Part shown: in pieces, positions 8,847 to 17,644 of the stretch
How the letters are laid out: every line of letters begins with the position of its first letter
Position numbering within the stretch: position 1 is the stretch's first letter
Made by a program: the position numbers and the translations under genes
The notes under the pieces: model-generated
Told to the model about the DNA's origin: nothing
What the model saw: only the letters and a program-made list of their open reading frames with translations
Databases searched by the model: none
DNA from: Mesorhizobium sp. SOD10
GTDB taxonomy: Bacteria; Pseudomonadota; Alphaproteobacteria; Rhizobiales; Rhizobiaceae
Length of the DNA stretch: 64,000 nucleotides
Reading direction: 5' to 3'
NCBI GenBank assembly: GCA_000824805.1
Contig: CCNA01000004.1
Location: 248,001-312,000, forward strand

Positions 8847-10319
8847 ATGTCGGACAAGCTCTATTGTCTGGATCGTTGTCTTATGCTAGATGCCCGACAA
8901 GTGAGACGTCAGCCGCAGTTCGAATCCCTCATGCTCGAAGACCTTCGCCTCACCGGGGATGAAAGCCCAGTCTATCGCCGTCTGGCCGACGCGATCGCCG
9001 AACGCATCGCCGCGGGCACGCTCGCCGTGGGCGACCGGCTGCCGCCGCAGCGCGAGATCGCGCGCGCTTTGGGCATCAACGTCACGACCGTGACGCGGGC
9101 GCTGTCCACCCTGCAGGAGCAGGGCCTGCTCGAGGCACGCCCTGGACGCGGCACGACCGTCGCTGCCCGCGACATTGTCGAACGTCCGGGATTCGTGTCG
9201 GCGCCGAGCGACCAGAGCGGCATCATCGACCTCTCCGTCAACCGGCCGCCCACGTCAGCCTATCTCGATGCGGTCGCGGCGCTGATGCCGCGCCTTTCAA
9301 AGGATCGCCACTACGCCTCGCTGCAGGATTATCACCCGCCGGAGGGCCCGCTTTGGGGCCGCGTGGCGGTGGCCGATTGGCTGAAATCGGTCGCAGGCGA
9401 AGGCGACCCTGGCCGTGTCGTGCTGGCAGCCGGCGCCCAGCATGGTCTCGATTGCGTGCTCGGCGCCGTGACCAGGGATGGCGAGGTGATACTTGCCGAC
9501 GAGGTGACCTACCAGGGCATCAACGCGCTGTGCCGGGTCCATGGACTGGACTTGCGTGGCGTCGCCATGGATCGCGGCGGCATGCGTCCGGACGCCTTCG
9601 AGGCCGCTTGCACGCAGCTTCGCCCGCGTGCCGTTTTCCTGGTGCCGACGTTGCACAATCCGACGACGATCACGCTGAGCGAGGAGCGCCGGCATGAACT
9701 GGCCGCTGTCGCGCGGCGCCACAATGTGTTGATCATCGAGGATGACGTCTACCGGCCCCTGGCCGACGATCCGCCGGTCTCCTTCGCCAGCCTCGAACCC
9801 GAGCTGACGATCCATCTCGGCGCGCTGTCCAAATGCCTGGCGCCCGGCCTGCGCCTCGGCTTCGTTATCGCCCCGCGCCCGATCGCCGGCCAGGTCGCGG
9901 CGGCGCTGCGCATCAATTGCTGGAGCATAAGCCCATTGACGGCGCTGATCGGCGCCAGGCTGATCGAGGAGGGTGCCGCCGGCCGCATCATCGACATCCA
10001 GAAACAGGAGTTGCGCCAGCGCCAAGCGATCTTGAGCGAAATCCTCGGTCGCTTCGACATCCAGGCGCATCCGACATCGACCCATGCCTGGCTGCGCCTG
10101 CCGGAGCCCTGGCGCGGCGCCGGCTTTGCCCGCACCTGCCTGGAGCGTGGTGTCGCCGTGTTGCCGGGCGACGCCTTCGCCGTCGGGCGCGAGCCGGTGC
10201 AGCACGGCGTGCGCATCAATGTCGGCGCGGCGCGCTCGCTCGAGGACCTGCGCTCGGCGCTCACCACCATGGCCGAGTTGCTCGCGGCCGGCCACCTGCA
10301 GCTGCCGGGCTTCGTCTAA
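8847..10319 (+). CDS. MocR-type (GntR/aminotransferase) transcriptional regulator
   Basis: About 490 residues. The GntR winged helix (SPVYRRLADAIAERIAAG to VTRALSTLQEQGLLEARPG) spans about residues 40-110. It is followed by a fold-type I aminotransferase-like domain with the PLP lysine in HLGALSKCLAPGLRLGF near 325. MocR proteins bind PLP or an external aldimine as effector and usually control adjacent amine or amino acid genes. It is divergent from the Pot-type ABC operon and only four bases before a DadA-like oxidase, so both are likely targets. The ATG at 8847 follows CAAGG; later ATGs at 8883 and 8931 are alternatives that keep the whole DNA-binding domain. Confidence 0.85.
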   Translation: MSDKLYCLDRCLMLDARQVRRQPQFESLMLEDLRLTGDESPVYRRLADAIAERIAAGTLAVGDRLPPQREIARALGINVTTVTRALSTLQEQGLLEARPGRGTTVAARDIVERPGFVSAPSDQSGIIDLSVNRPPTSAYLDAVAALMPRLSKDRHYASLQDYHPPEGPLWGRVAVADWLKSVAGEGDPGRVVLAAGAQHGLDCVLGAVTRDGEVILADEVTYQGINALCRVHGLDLRGVAMDRGGMRPDAFEAACTQLRPRAVFLVPTLHNPTTITLSEERRHELAAVARRHNVLIIEDDVYRPLADDPPVSFASLEPELTIHLGALSKCLAPGLRLGFVIAPRPIAGQVAAALRINCWSISPLTALIGARLIEEGAAGRIIDIQKQELRQRQAILSEILGRFDIQAHPTSTHAWLRLPEPWRGAGFARTCLERGVAVLPGDAFAVGREPVQHGVRINVGAARSLEDLRSALTTMAELLAAGHLQLPGFV

Positions 10320-10323
10320 GATC

Positions 10324-11571
10324 ATGATCTCCGCGCCAAAATCCGTCGAGATCGCCGTCATCGGCGCCGGTGTCGTCGGTCTGGCGAGCGCCTTGCGCCT
10401 CGCTGGCGAGGGTCACGAGGTCCTGCTCATCGACCCGAACGAGCCCGGCTCGGGCGCTTCGTTCGGCAATGCCGGGACAATCGCGGAATATGCCTGCATG
10501 CCGGTCGGCAATCCCGGTGTGCTGCGGGCTTTGCCGAAGCTGCTGCTCGATCCCGACAGTCCGTTCTCGCTGCGCTGGGCAGCGCTTTTCCAGCTCGCGC
10601 CCTGGCTCATCCGCTTTGTCCGGCAGTCGCTGCCGGCGGCAACCCGCGCCAATGCGCTGGCGCTCGCCGGCCTGCTCGCCGAAGCGTTGCCGGCCTGGGG
10701 CGAAATGGTGCAGGAGGCCGGGCTTCAGGATCTGATGCGCCGAAACGGCTGCCTCTATGTCTACCGCCGCGCCGGCGATTTTGCCGCCTCCGAAGGCGGG
10801 CGGGCTTTGCGGGCCGAGCTCGGTGTCCATCAGCAGGTCCTGACCGCCGACCAGGTAGCCGCGCTGGAACCGCGGCTCGCGGCGTTCGAGACCAAAGGCC
10901 TCTATTTCCCGGATTCGATCAATGTCAGCGACCCCAGGGCGGTGATGGCGCGGCTGACGGCCGCCGCAGCCGCCAGGGGCGCTCAATTCGTGCGCGCGAG
11001 CGTGACCGGCCTTGCTGCGGGTGCCGGCGGCGTGCGGCTGAGCGGCCCGGACCTCGCTGTCACGGCGCAAAAGGTGGTGATTGCGGCGGGCGCGCGATCC
11101 CGCCCCCTCGCTGCCCAGGCCGGCGACATGATCCCGCTGGACACCGAGCGCGGCTACCATCTCGAATTTCCGACCACGGCGCCTTTGCTCAACCGCCCGG
11201 TCTGCCCGGTCGATCTCGGTTTCTACATGACGCCGATGGACGGCAGGCTGCGGGTTGCCGGCACCGTCGAGCTCGGCGGGCTTAACGCGCCGCCCAATCC
11301 GCGCCGCCTCGCGCTGCTCGATCGCGGCGTACGGCAGTTCTTCCCCGATCTCGGCCGGCCATCGTCGCAATGGCTTGGCTTCCGGCCGTCGCTGCCGGAC
11401 TCGCGCCCGGTGATCGGTCCCTCGACGACATCGCCGGACGTGATCTACGCCTTCGGCCACGGCCATCTCGGGCTGACGCTCGCCCCGGCGACGGCGCGCT
11501 GGATCGCCGGCTTCATCGCGGGGCGAGGTGTGCCATCGGCCGCCGAATTTTCCGCGAAGCGCTTCGGCTGA
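10324..11571 (+). CDS. FAD-dependent amino acid oxidase/dehydrogenase (DadA-like)
   Basis: 415 residues. The N-terminal dinucleotide motif VIGAGVVGLASALRLAGEG (residues 11-29) and a C-terminal FGHGHLGLTLAPATARWIAG match the DAO/DadA family of flavoproteins that oxidise D-amino acids or secondary amines and pass electrons to the membrane quinone pool. GxSFGNAGTIAEY near residue 40 is typical of DadA-like members. Translation should start at the ATG at 10324, four bases after the MocR stop, so the two are almost certainly cotranscribed. The linked Pot-type transporter suggests the substrate is an imported amine or amino acid. The exact substrate is unknown. Confidence 0.85.
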   Translation: MISAPKSVEIAVIGAGVVGLASALRLAGEGHEVLLIDPNEPGSGASFGNAGTIAEYACMPVGNPGVLRALPKLLLDPDSPFSLRWAALFQLAPWLIRFVRQSLPAATRANALALAGLLAEALPAWGEMVQEAGLQDLMRRNGCLYVYRRAGDFAASEGGRALRAELGVHQQVLTADQVAALEPRLAAFETKGLYFPDSINVSDPRAVMARLTAAAAARGAQFVRASVTGLAAGAGGVRLSGPDLAVTAQKVVIAAGARSRPLAAQAGDMIPLDTERGYHLEFPTTAPLLNRPVCPVDLGFYMTPMDGRLRVAGTVELGGLNAPPNPRRLALLDRGVRQFFPDLGRPSSQWLGFRPSLPDSRPVIGPSTTSPDVIYAFGHGHLGLTLAPATARWIAGFIAGRGVPSAAEFSAKRFG

Positions 11572-11613
11572 GCCACCGCGCCAGGCAGCCGACAATTTCC
11601 GGCATCTTGAAAT

Positions 11614-11990
11614 TTGAAACGCAGCCTCCCGCATGACCGGCCCAAACTTTGGACTTTGCGGATCCCGACCATGCGTCTCCAGGACTTTGCAAAGGGCGAC
11701 AGACGTTTCGAGGCCTGCCTCTCCGAGGCGGTCGAGCCACTGCGGCAGGCGAAACCCGCCATCGAAGCGGAAGGCCGCGAGGCGGTGCGCGAGATCGTCG
11801 CCTCTGGAGCCGGCGTCGGTTTCGTCTCGGCGGCGGAGTTCGGCCATGATGCGCGGCTGGTGCCGATTACGATCGACGCGCCGGAGACGCTGATGGACGA
11901 AGCGTTGATCTGCCTGCGCGAACGCAGCGACGGCGAGCTGGTGCGCGCATTCCTCGACATGGCCCGTTCGATGTCGGGGATTGAGCCAGG
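11614..11990 (+). pseudogene. LysR-type regulator, C-terminal remnant
   Basis: An open frame whose middle reads EGREAVREIVASGAGVGFVS, then SAAEFGHDARLVPI and EALICLRERSDGELVRAFLD. That is the end of a LysR effector-binding domain. No helix-turn-helix or first half of the domain is present in any frame upstream, where the DadA-like gene ends only 42 bases before. After about 11990 the frame simply runs antisense through the convergent dehydrogenase gene. I read this as the 3' remnant of a deleted regulator gene; an 80-residue functional protein is unlikely. Confidence 0.6.
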
Positions 11991-11993
11991 TTC

Positions 11994-13340
11994 TTACGTG
12001 GATCCGGGCCCAGCCGCGGTGACCCGCCACACGGTGTTGCCGACATCGTCGGCAATCAGCAGCGCACCGGATTTGTCGGCGGCAACGCCGACCGGACGAC
12101 CCCTCGCCTCGCCCTTGTCGTTGAGGAAGCCGGTGACGACGTCTTGCGCCATGCCGTTCGGATGCCCGCCGCTGAACGGCACGAAAACCACCTTGTAGCC
12201 GTTGAAGCGAGTTCGGTTCCAGCTGCCATGCTCGCCGACAAAGGCGCCGCCGCGATAGGATTGCGGCAGGCTGTTTGCGGTGTAGAAGGCAAGCCCGAGC
12301 GGCGCGACATGCGAGCTCAGCGCGTAGTCAGGTGGGATGGCCTTGGCCACCATGTCCGGCCGCTGCGGCATGACGCGTGGATCGACATGCTGGCCGTAAT
12401 AGCTGTAGGGCCAGCCATAGAAGGCGCCGTCCTTCACCGAGGTCATGTAGTCCGGCACGAGGTTCGGCCCGAGCTCGTCACGCTCGTTGACCACTGTCCA
12501 AAGCGCCTTGCTTTCCGGTTCGAACGACAGGCCGTTGGGGTTGCGCAGCCCGCTGGCGAAGATGCGCCAGCGGCCGGTGGCGCGGTCGACCTCCCAGATC
12601 GCGGCGCGGTCCTTCTCGGCCTGGATGCCGTTCTCGGTGATGTTGCTGTTCGAGCCGACGCCGACATAGAGCAGCGAGCCGTCAGGGCTCGCCACCAGGC
12701 TCTTCGTCCAGTGGTGATCGATCGGTCCGCCCGGCAGTTCCGTCAGCACCTTGCCCGGCGCCGTGATCTTGGTGTCGCCCGGCTGGTAGGGATAGCGCAC
12801 GATCGCGTCCGTGTTGGCGACATAGAGGTCGTTGCCGACCAGCGCCACGCCGAAGGGCGAGTTGAGGTGGTCGAGAAACACACCCTGATAATCCAGCTTG
12901 CCGTCGCCATTGGTGTCGCGCAAGAGCGTGATGCGGTTGCTTGGCCCCTTGTCGCCGCCGGACGTGACCCAGCTTTCGACCCAGCCCATGATGATGTCTT
13001 TCGGCCGTTTGACCGAAGCCTCGTTCGGCGCCTTGGATTCCACCACCAGGACGTCACCATTGGGCAGCACGTAAAGCGAGCGCGGATGCTGAAGCCCCTT
13101 GGCCAGCGCCTCGATCTGCAAGCCTTGCGCGACGGTCGGCTTCTCATCGTTTTTCCAGCCGACCACCGAGGCCAGATGCATAGGCGGGAACAGGTATTGG
13201 GTTATCTCCGGCAGCTTCGGATTGGGGCCGATCTGCGCGTTCGGATCGGTGTTGTCGTCGCTGCAGGCGGCAAGGCCCAAAGCCATTGCGCAGCAAAGCG
13301 CCGCAATCGGCCACCTTAGATCGCTGTCAAACCGTCTCAT
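11994..13340 (-). CDS. PQQ-type sorbosone/glucose dehydrogenase family lipoprotein
   Basis: 448 residues. The N-terminal signal ends with a lipobox (LGLAAC-S, residues about 22-27), so the protein is probably a lipoprotein facing the periplasm. The rest is a six-bladed propeller of the L-sorbosone dehydrogenase/soluble glucose dehydrogenase family: ALAKGLQHPRSLYVLPNGDV early, a calcium-loop-like RDTNGDGKLD near 145, ASGLRNPNGLSFEPES near 260 and FVGEHGSWNRTRFNGYKV near 370. Such enzymes oxidise sugars or aldoses using PQQ and feed the respiratory chain. The gene overlaps the upstream DUF2231 gene by 14 bases, and the pair has an EcfG-type promoter. pqqABCDE in the same window could supply the cofactor. 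Confidence 0.87.
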   Translation of the reverse strand: MRRFDSDLRWPIAALCCAMALGLAACSDDNTDPNAQIGPNPKLPEITQYLFPPMHLASVVGWKNDEKPTVAQGLQIEALAKGLQHPRSLYVLPNGDVLVVESKAPNEASVKRPKDIIMGWVESWVTSGGDKGPSNRITLLRDTNGDGKLDYQGVFLDHLNSPFGVALVGNDLYVANTDAIVRYPYQPGDTKITAPGKVLTELPGGPIDHHWTKSLVASPDGSLLYVGVGSNSNITENGIQAEKDRAAIWEVDRATGRWRIFASGLRNPNGLSFEPESKALWTVVNERDELGPNLVPDYMTSVKDGAFYGWPYSYYGQHVDPRVMPQRPDMVAKAIPPDYALSSHVAPLGLAFYTANSLPQSYRGGAFVGEHGSWNRTRFNGYKVVFVPFSGGHPNGMAQDVVTGFLNDKGEARGRPVGVAADKSGALLIADDVGNTVWRVTAAGPGST

Positions 13341-13779
13341 CGGCCACTCCTACGTGATGGCGATAGACCAGGCCCCAGCCGAGCCAGCCGGTGAAGAGCA
13401 GGATGATCACCACCAGCGCCGAGAGGATCAGCCCGGTCGGCACGACGGACGTCCAGGCATCGCGCGTGTGGATCAGCATGTTGAAGAAGGACAGAACAAG
13501 CGCCACGATATTGCCCGCCATGTGCAGCCACGCGGTCCGCTGAGCGCGTATCCTGCGGCCGCCAAGAAAGTCGGTCAGCCCCGCGATGGCAGCCAGAATA
13601 CCGACGATGACACCGACGGTTACAAGCCAGGCCGAAAAATTGGCCCAGGTCATTTCGGCAGTCCACCAATAGACGATATCGGTCAGCAATGTCCCGACGA
13701 AACAGGCGATCGGGATGGTTACGAGCATGGGGTGGATGGGATGGCCGGCTATGCTTGCCGTGGATCGCGGGTTATCCAT
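13327..13779 (-). CDS. DUF2231 membrane protein
   Basis: 150 residues with four hydrophobic segments. The N-terminal ASIAGHPIHPMLVTIPIACF is the hallmark of DUF2231, where the paired histidines (HPIHP) are conserved and may bind haem or metal. The role is not established; members are often next to periplasmic dehydrogenases or cytochromes, which suggests electron transfer in the membrane. The 14-base overlap with the downstream PQQ-type dehydrogenase supports a functional pair, with this protein as a possible electron acceptor (inference). An EcfG promoter lies 35 bases before the ATG. Confidence 0.85.
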   Translation of the reverse strand: MDNPRSTASIAGHPIHPMLVTIPIACFVGTLLTDIVYWWTAEMTWANFSAWLVTVGVIVGILAAIAGLTDFLGGRRIRAQRTAWLHMAGNIVALVLSFFNMLIHTRDAWTSVVPTGLILSALVVIILLFTGWLGWGLVYRHHVGVADETV

Positions 13780-13813
13780 GCGGAAGCTCCTTTCCGCGCT
13801 GCTGCTCGGGCTT

Positions 13814-13838
13814 AACAGCGCAAAAAGGCGAATGTTCC
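13814..13838 (-). promoter_or_regulatory. EcfG promoter for DUF2231/PQQ dehydrogenase operon
   Basis: Minus strand GGAAC-N16-TGTT, 35 bases before the DUF2231 start. It places the two-gene operon in the general stress regulon. Confidence 0.68.
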
Positions 13839-13945
13839 TGCTGAAATCCTAGCGCTCACCAGAAGGTGAACGCGCGATTCTCAGCCAGAGCTGGCGCGGA
13901 ATAGCCCTTCCGAGAGCGGCCGGGCGCACATTTCGCCGACGACAA

Positions 13946-14779
13946 TCACGTAAGCCGCGCGGCATGCCACTTCAGATGATCGTCCATGAAGGTCGAGATG
14001 AAATTGTAGGAATGGTCGTAGCCTTCCTGCATGCGCAAGGTCAGATCGATGCCTGCCTTCTTGCATGCTTCTTCCAGCAGCCATGGGCGCAGACCGTCCT
14101 GCAGGAAGCCATCCGCCGTGCCTTGGTCGACGAGGAATTCCGGATATCGCTTGCCATCCTCGATCAGCAGCGTCGCGTCATAGGCGCGCCAGCTCTTTTC
14201 GTCCGCTCCGAGGTACTTCTCGAAAGCGGGCCGCGACCAGCCGGCCGTCGACGGTTGTACGATCGGCGCGAAGGCCGAGCAGCTCCGGTAGCGCTCTGGA
14301 TTCTTCAGCGCGATCGTCAACGCGCCATGTCCGCCCATTGAATGGCCGAAGATGGCCTGCCGTGACATGTCGACCGAGAAGTTGGCGGCAACGAGCGCGG
14401 GCAATTCCTCGGCGATATAGGAATACATCCGGTAATTCTTGGCATAAGGCTCTTGGATAGCGTCGAGGTAAAAGCCGGCGCCGCAACCGAATTGCCAATT
14501 GTCCTTCTCGTCCGGAACGTCGGGCCCGCGCGGGCTGGTGTCGGGACACACGACGACCAGCCCGAGCTCGGATGCCATCCGCCGGTACTCGCCCTTGTCC
14601 ATGACGTTTGCATGCGTGCAGGTAAGGCCCGACAGGTACCACAGGACCGGCAGCGGCCCGTCCTTGGCCTGCGGCGGCACGAACACCGCAAAGGTCATGT
14701 CGCAGGCGCAGACCTCGGATGCGTGCGAATAGACGCCCTGGATGCCCCCATGCGATTTCGATGTGGAAACGACCTTCAT
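13946..14779 (-). CDS. fghA: S-formylglutathione hydrolase
   Basis: 277 residues, an alpha/beta-hydrolase of the esterase D family that hydrolyses S-formylglutathione to formate and glutathione, the second step of glutathione-dependent formaldehyde oxidation. Seen: nucleophile Ser147 in FGHSMGGHGA, an oxyanion-region YLSGLTCTHANV near 50, and the C-terminal His in EGYDHSYNF. The length equals the family norm. No glutathione-dependent formaldehyde dehydrogenase gene is adjacent, but a GFA-family protein is encoded at 60356. An EcfG-type promoter is 60 bases upstream, which suits a stress-linked detoxification role. Confidence 0.95.
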   Translation of the reverse strand: MKVVSTSKSHGGIQGVYSHASEVCACDMTFAVFVPPQAKDGPLPVLWYLSGLTCTHANVMDKGEYRRMASELGLVVVCPDTSPRGPDVPDEKDNWQFGCGAGFYLDAIQEPYAKNYRMYSYIAEELPALVAANFSVDMSRQAIFGHSMGGHGALTIALKNPERYRSCSAFAPIVQPSTAGWSRPAFEKYLGADEKSWRAYDATLLIEDGKRYPEFLVDQGTADGFLQDGLRPWLLEEACKKAGIDLTLRMQEGYDHSYNFISTFMDDHLKWHAARLT

Positions 14780-14838
14780 CGGTTCTGCCTTTCGTCAGGA
14801 GATCTCGATCCGGCATAACCGCCGCCCGGGACTCGCGC

Positions 14839-14864
14839 AACCTTGCGCCTTGCATATCCGTTCC
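14839..14864 (-). promoter_or_regulatory. EcfG promoter for fghA
   Basis: Minus strand GGAAC-N17-GGTT, 60 bases before the fghA ATG. Confidence 0.6.
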
Positions 14865-14997
14865 TCCGTGGCTGGAAACATCGGGGAAGACGCGCGCGTT
14901 GCACAGTCCGATCATCTGAACGCCCTTTTAGCTTTCCTTGTTTGAGGTCGCCGGCTGCGGGAGTAATAGTCGCGTCGGAATTCGTGAGGAGGAGACG

Positions 14998-16494
14998 ATG
15001 ACGCTGAACTTCGACCCGAGGGCGAAGGCCGCCACGCTCTACCATGGCGAATTCCGGCCGATGTTCATCGGCGGCAAGTGGGTGGCGGCGCAATCCCGTG
15101 AGGAGATGCAGGCGCTGAACCCGGCGACGGGCGAAGTGCTGGCCACCGTGCCGCGCGGCGGAGCCGCTGATATCGACGCGGCGGTGGCTGCCGCGCGGGC
15201 CGCCTTCGAAGGCCCCTGGTCGAAATTCTCGCCCTACGAGCGGCAATGCGTGCTGCTGCGGATCGCCGACCTCTTCGAAAAGAAATGGGAAGAGCTCAGC
15301 GTCTCCGACACGCTCGACATGGGGCTGCCGATCACCCGCACGCTGGCCAACCGGCGCCGCGTCATCGGTATGTTGCGCTTCTATGGCGGCATGGCGACTG
15401 CGCTGCATGGCGAGACGATCGACAATTCGATCCCAGGCGAGATCGTCTCCTTCACCCGGCGCGAGCCGGTCGGCGTTGTCGGCGCGATCATTCCCTGGAA
15501 TGCGCCCACCGCCGCTTCGATCTGGAAGATCGCGCCGGCTCTGGCCACTGGCTGCACCATCGTGCTGAAGCCCTCGGAGGATGCATCGCTGACGCCGCTC
15601 CTGATCGCGAAGCTGATGCAGGAGGCCGGCGTCCCCGACGGCGTCGTCAACATCGTCACCGGAACCGGCGCCGAGGCCGGCGCGCGGCTCGCCGAGCACC
15701 CGGATGTCAACAAGATCGTCTTCACCGGCTCGACGCTGACCGGACAAGCAATAGCGCGGGCTGGTGTGACCAACCTCAAGCGTGTTTCGCTGGAGCTCGG
15801 CGGCAAGTCGCCGATCATCGTCTGCCGCGACGCCGACATCGATAAGGCCGTGCCGGCCGCGGCGATGGCGGTGTTTGTGCATTCGGGTCAGATCTGTATC
15901 GCCGGCTCGCGCCTGTTCGTGGCGCGCGAGATCCATGACGAGTTCGTGCGCCGCGTCGCCGAGTTCGCCGGCAAGCTGCGCATCGGCCATGGCATCGAAG
16001 CGGAGACGGAAATCGGGCCGCTGATCAATGCAAGGCAGGCGGGCAAGGTGGAAGGCTTTATCAAGTCGGGCAGCGACGAAGGCGCCAAGCTGGTCGCCGG
16101 CGGGTCGCGGCTGACGGGCGAGCTCTATGACGGCGGCAACTTCATCGCGCCGACGGTCTTCGGCTCCGTCTCGGACAAGATGACGATCGCGCGGGAAGAA
16201 ATTTTCGGTCCGGTCATTTCGGCGATGCCCTTTGACACGCTGGACGAGGTTGTCGCGCGCGCCAATTCAACGCCTTACGGCCTGGCGGCCGGCATCTTCA
16301 CCACCAATCTCGGCACCGCGCACAAGCTCGCCCGCCGCGTCAAGGCCGGCTCGGTCTGGGTCAACATGTACCATGCCATCGATCCGGCCGTGCCGTTCGG
16401 CGGCATGAAGATGTCCGGCTACGGCCGCGAGGGCGGCGTCGAGCATCTGCACGAATATCTTGAGACCAAAGCGGTCTGGATCCAGACCGACTGA
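14998..16494 (+). CDS. Aldehyde dehydrogenase family protein
   Basis: 498 residues, NAD(P)-dependent aldehyde dehydrogenase. Catalytic Cys300 lies in HSGQICIAGSR. The general-base Glu is in LELGGKSP near 265, and the cofactor-binding GFTGS equivalent reads VFTGSTLTGQ near 242. The end has PFGGMKMSGYGREGG, normal for the family. The ATG at 14998 follows GAGGAGGAG and is preferred over upstream starts in the same frame. It is divergent from fghA, so one of its roles could be oxidation of small aldehydes, but the convergent hydroxyquinol genes on the other side leave an aromatic-pathway aldehyde possible as well. Confidence 0.92.
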   Translation: MTLNFDPRAKAATLYHGEFRPMFIGGKWVAAQSREEMQALNPATGEVLATVPRGGAADIDAAVAAARAAFEGPWSKFSPYERQCVLLRIADLFEKKWEELSVSDTLDMGLPITRTLANRRRVIGMLRFYGGMATALHGETIDNSIPGEIVSFTRREPVGVVGAIIPWNAPTAASIWKIAPALATGCTIVLKPSEDASLTPLLIAKLMQEAGVPDGVVNIVTGTGAEAGARLAEHPDVNKIVFTGSTLTGQAIARAGVTNLKRVSLELGGKSPIIVCRDADIDKAVPAAAMAVFVHSGQICIAGSRLFVAREIHDEFVRRVAEFAGKLRIGHGIEAETEIGPLINARQAGKVEGFIKSGSDEGAKLVAGGSRLTGELYDGGNFIAPTVFGSVSDKMTIAREEIFGPVISAMPFDTLDEVVARANSTPYGLAAGIFTTNLGTAHKLARRVKAGSVWVNMYHAIDPAVPFGGMKMSGYGREGGVEHLHEYLETKAVWIQTD

Positions 16495-16694
16495 GATTGA
16501 GGTCAGGCCGGCCTACGAATGGCGTTACTAGTCTTTGAAGCGCCATGCTCAATTAGCCAGCTCGCGCAGATTGGTTCGGATCAGGTTCATCAGCTGCTCG
16601 GAGAAGGAGTGGTGCACATACCCCTGCTGCAGAAGCGCAAGTGCTGCCTGCGGCAGTTTGCCTCCGCGAGATGGCGAAAGCGTTCCCGCATGCG

Positions 16695-17612
16695 CTAGCT
16701 GGCGGTAGCTGAAGCGGCCTTGGGAGCCAGGACGAAATCCCACTCGACGGACCAGAACGGAGGCGCGAAGCCAAGCTCGCTCGCCTTTTTCGGGTCGGTC
16801 ACTTTGATGAAATCGGCGATCAGTGAGTCTTTCACGCCGAAGACGGCGTCCTCGGCAAGATAGCGGCAATCGGGGGCGAAGATGTGGGTGATGACGGAAT
16901 CGTAGCCCGGCGCGCTGACGATGTAGTGCACATGCGCGGCGCGGTTCGGGTGACGACCGAGCGCGGCGAGCATCTTTCCGACCGGTCCGTCGTCGGGGAT
17001 CGGGTAATAGCGCGGCTTGACCGAGCGGTACCAGTATTCGCCCTTCTCGTCGGTGGTGAAGACCCCGCGCAGGTTCCAGTCGGGCTGAACGTCCTTCTGC
17101 TGGACATCGTAGAAGCCGTCGTCATTGGTCTGCCAGACATCGATCAGAGCACCGGCGATCGGCTTGCCTTGCGTGTCGAGCACACGCCCGCGCACCACCA
17201 TCGGCTCCCCTTTGCTGTCGAGGCAGATATTCGCGCCGTGCTCGTAGCGCGGCGCTTCGGGCACATAGAACGGGCCGAGGATGGTGTTTTCCGTGGCGCC
17301 GTTCGGGCGACGGTGATTGATGGCGTCGACAAGCATCGAAACGCCGAGCGTATCGGAAAGAAGGATGAACTCCTGCCGCCAGTCGGAGCACATCTTGCCG
17401 ACATCGGTAAGGAACTTGATGCCTTGCAGCCATTCCTCATGCGTCGGCTCGATCTCCTTGATGGCGGCATGCAGATGTTTCACCAGCACGCCCATCACCT
17501 CGCGCAAGCGCGGATCGACATCCGGCCCCATGCGCGCGTTGACCACGTCGACCGAAGTCTCTTCCTCGAAATAGGGATGTTTCAGTCGAGCGGTCTCTGC
17601 GATGCCTGTCAT
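16695..17612 (-). CDS. Hydroxyquinol 1,2-dioxygenase (intradiol)
   Basis: 305 residues. An N-terminal alpha-helical dimerisation domain (about 20-105) precedes the intradiol beta-sandwich. Fe(III) ligands are visible: Tyr168 in DGFYDVQ, a Tyr at 202-203 in RYYPIPDDGPVG, and His227/His229 in RAAHVHYIVSAPGYD. Such enzymes open the ring of hydroxyquinol or catechol between the two hydroxyls. The adjacent maleylacetate reductase makes hydroxyquinol the likely substrate, with maleylacetate as product. Start at 17612, nine bases after GGAGGAG. No hydroxylase forming hydroxyquinol is in the window. Confidence 0.9.
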   Translation of the reverse strand: MTGIAETARLKHPYFEEETSVDVVNARMGPDVDPRLREVMGVLVKHLHAAIKEIEPTHEEWLQGIKFLTDVGKMCSDWRQEFILLSDTLGVSMLVDAINHRRPNGATENTILGPFYVPEAPRYEHGANICLDSKGEPMVVRGRVLDTQGKPIAGALIDVWQTNDDGFYDVQQKDVQPDWNLRGVFTTDEKGEYWYRSVKPRYYPIPDDGPVGKMLAALGRHPNRAAHVHYIVSAPGYDSVITHIFAPDCRYLAEDAVFGVKDSLIADFIKVTDPKKASELGFAPPFWSVEWDFVLAPKAASATAS

Positions 17613-17644
17613 GGCGATAACTCCTCCAGGGGGTATTCGAGGTC

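Noticed and set aside
13946..16494. fghA and the divergent aldehyde dehydrogenase as a complete glutathione-dependent formaldehyde pathway
   Set aside because: The aldehyde dehydrogenase has a Cys/Glu ALDH fold and is not the zinc-type S-(hydroxymethyl)glutathione dehydrogenase, so the first step is not encoded here.
16549..16694. Possible C-terminal fragment of a regulator (LPQAALALLQQGYVHHSFSE region) on the minus strand
   Set aside because: Only about 45 residues are free of the dioxygenase gene and I cannot assign a family, so a gene remnant is possible but not supported.
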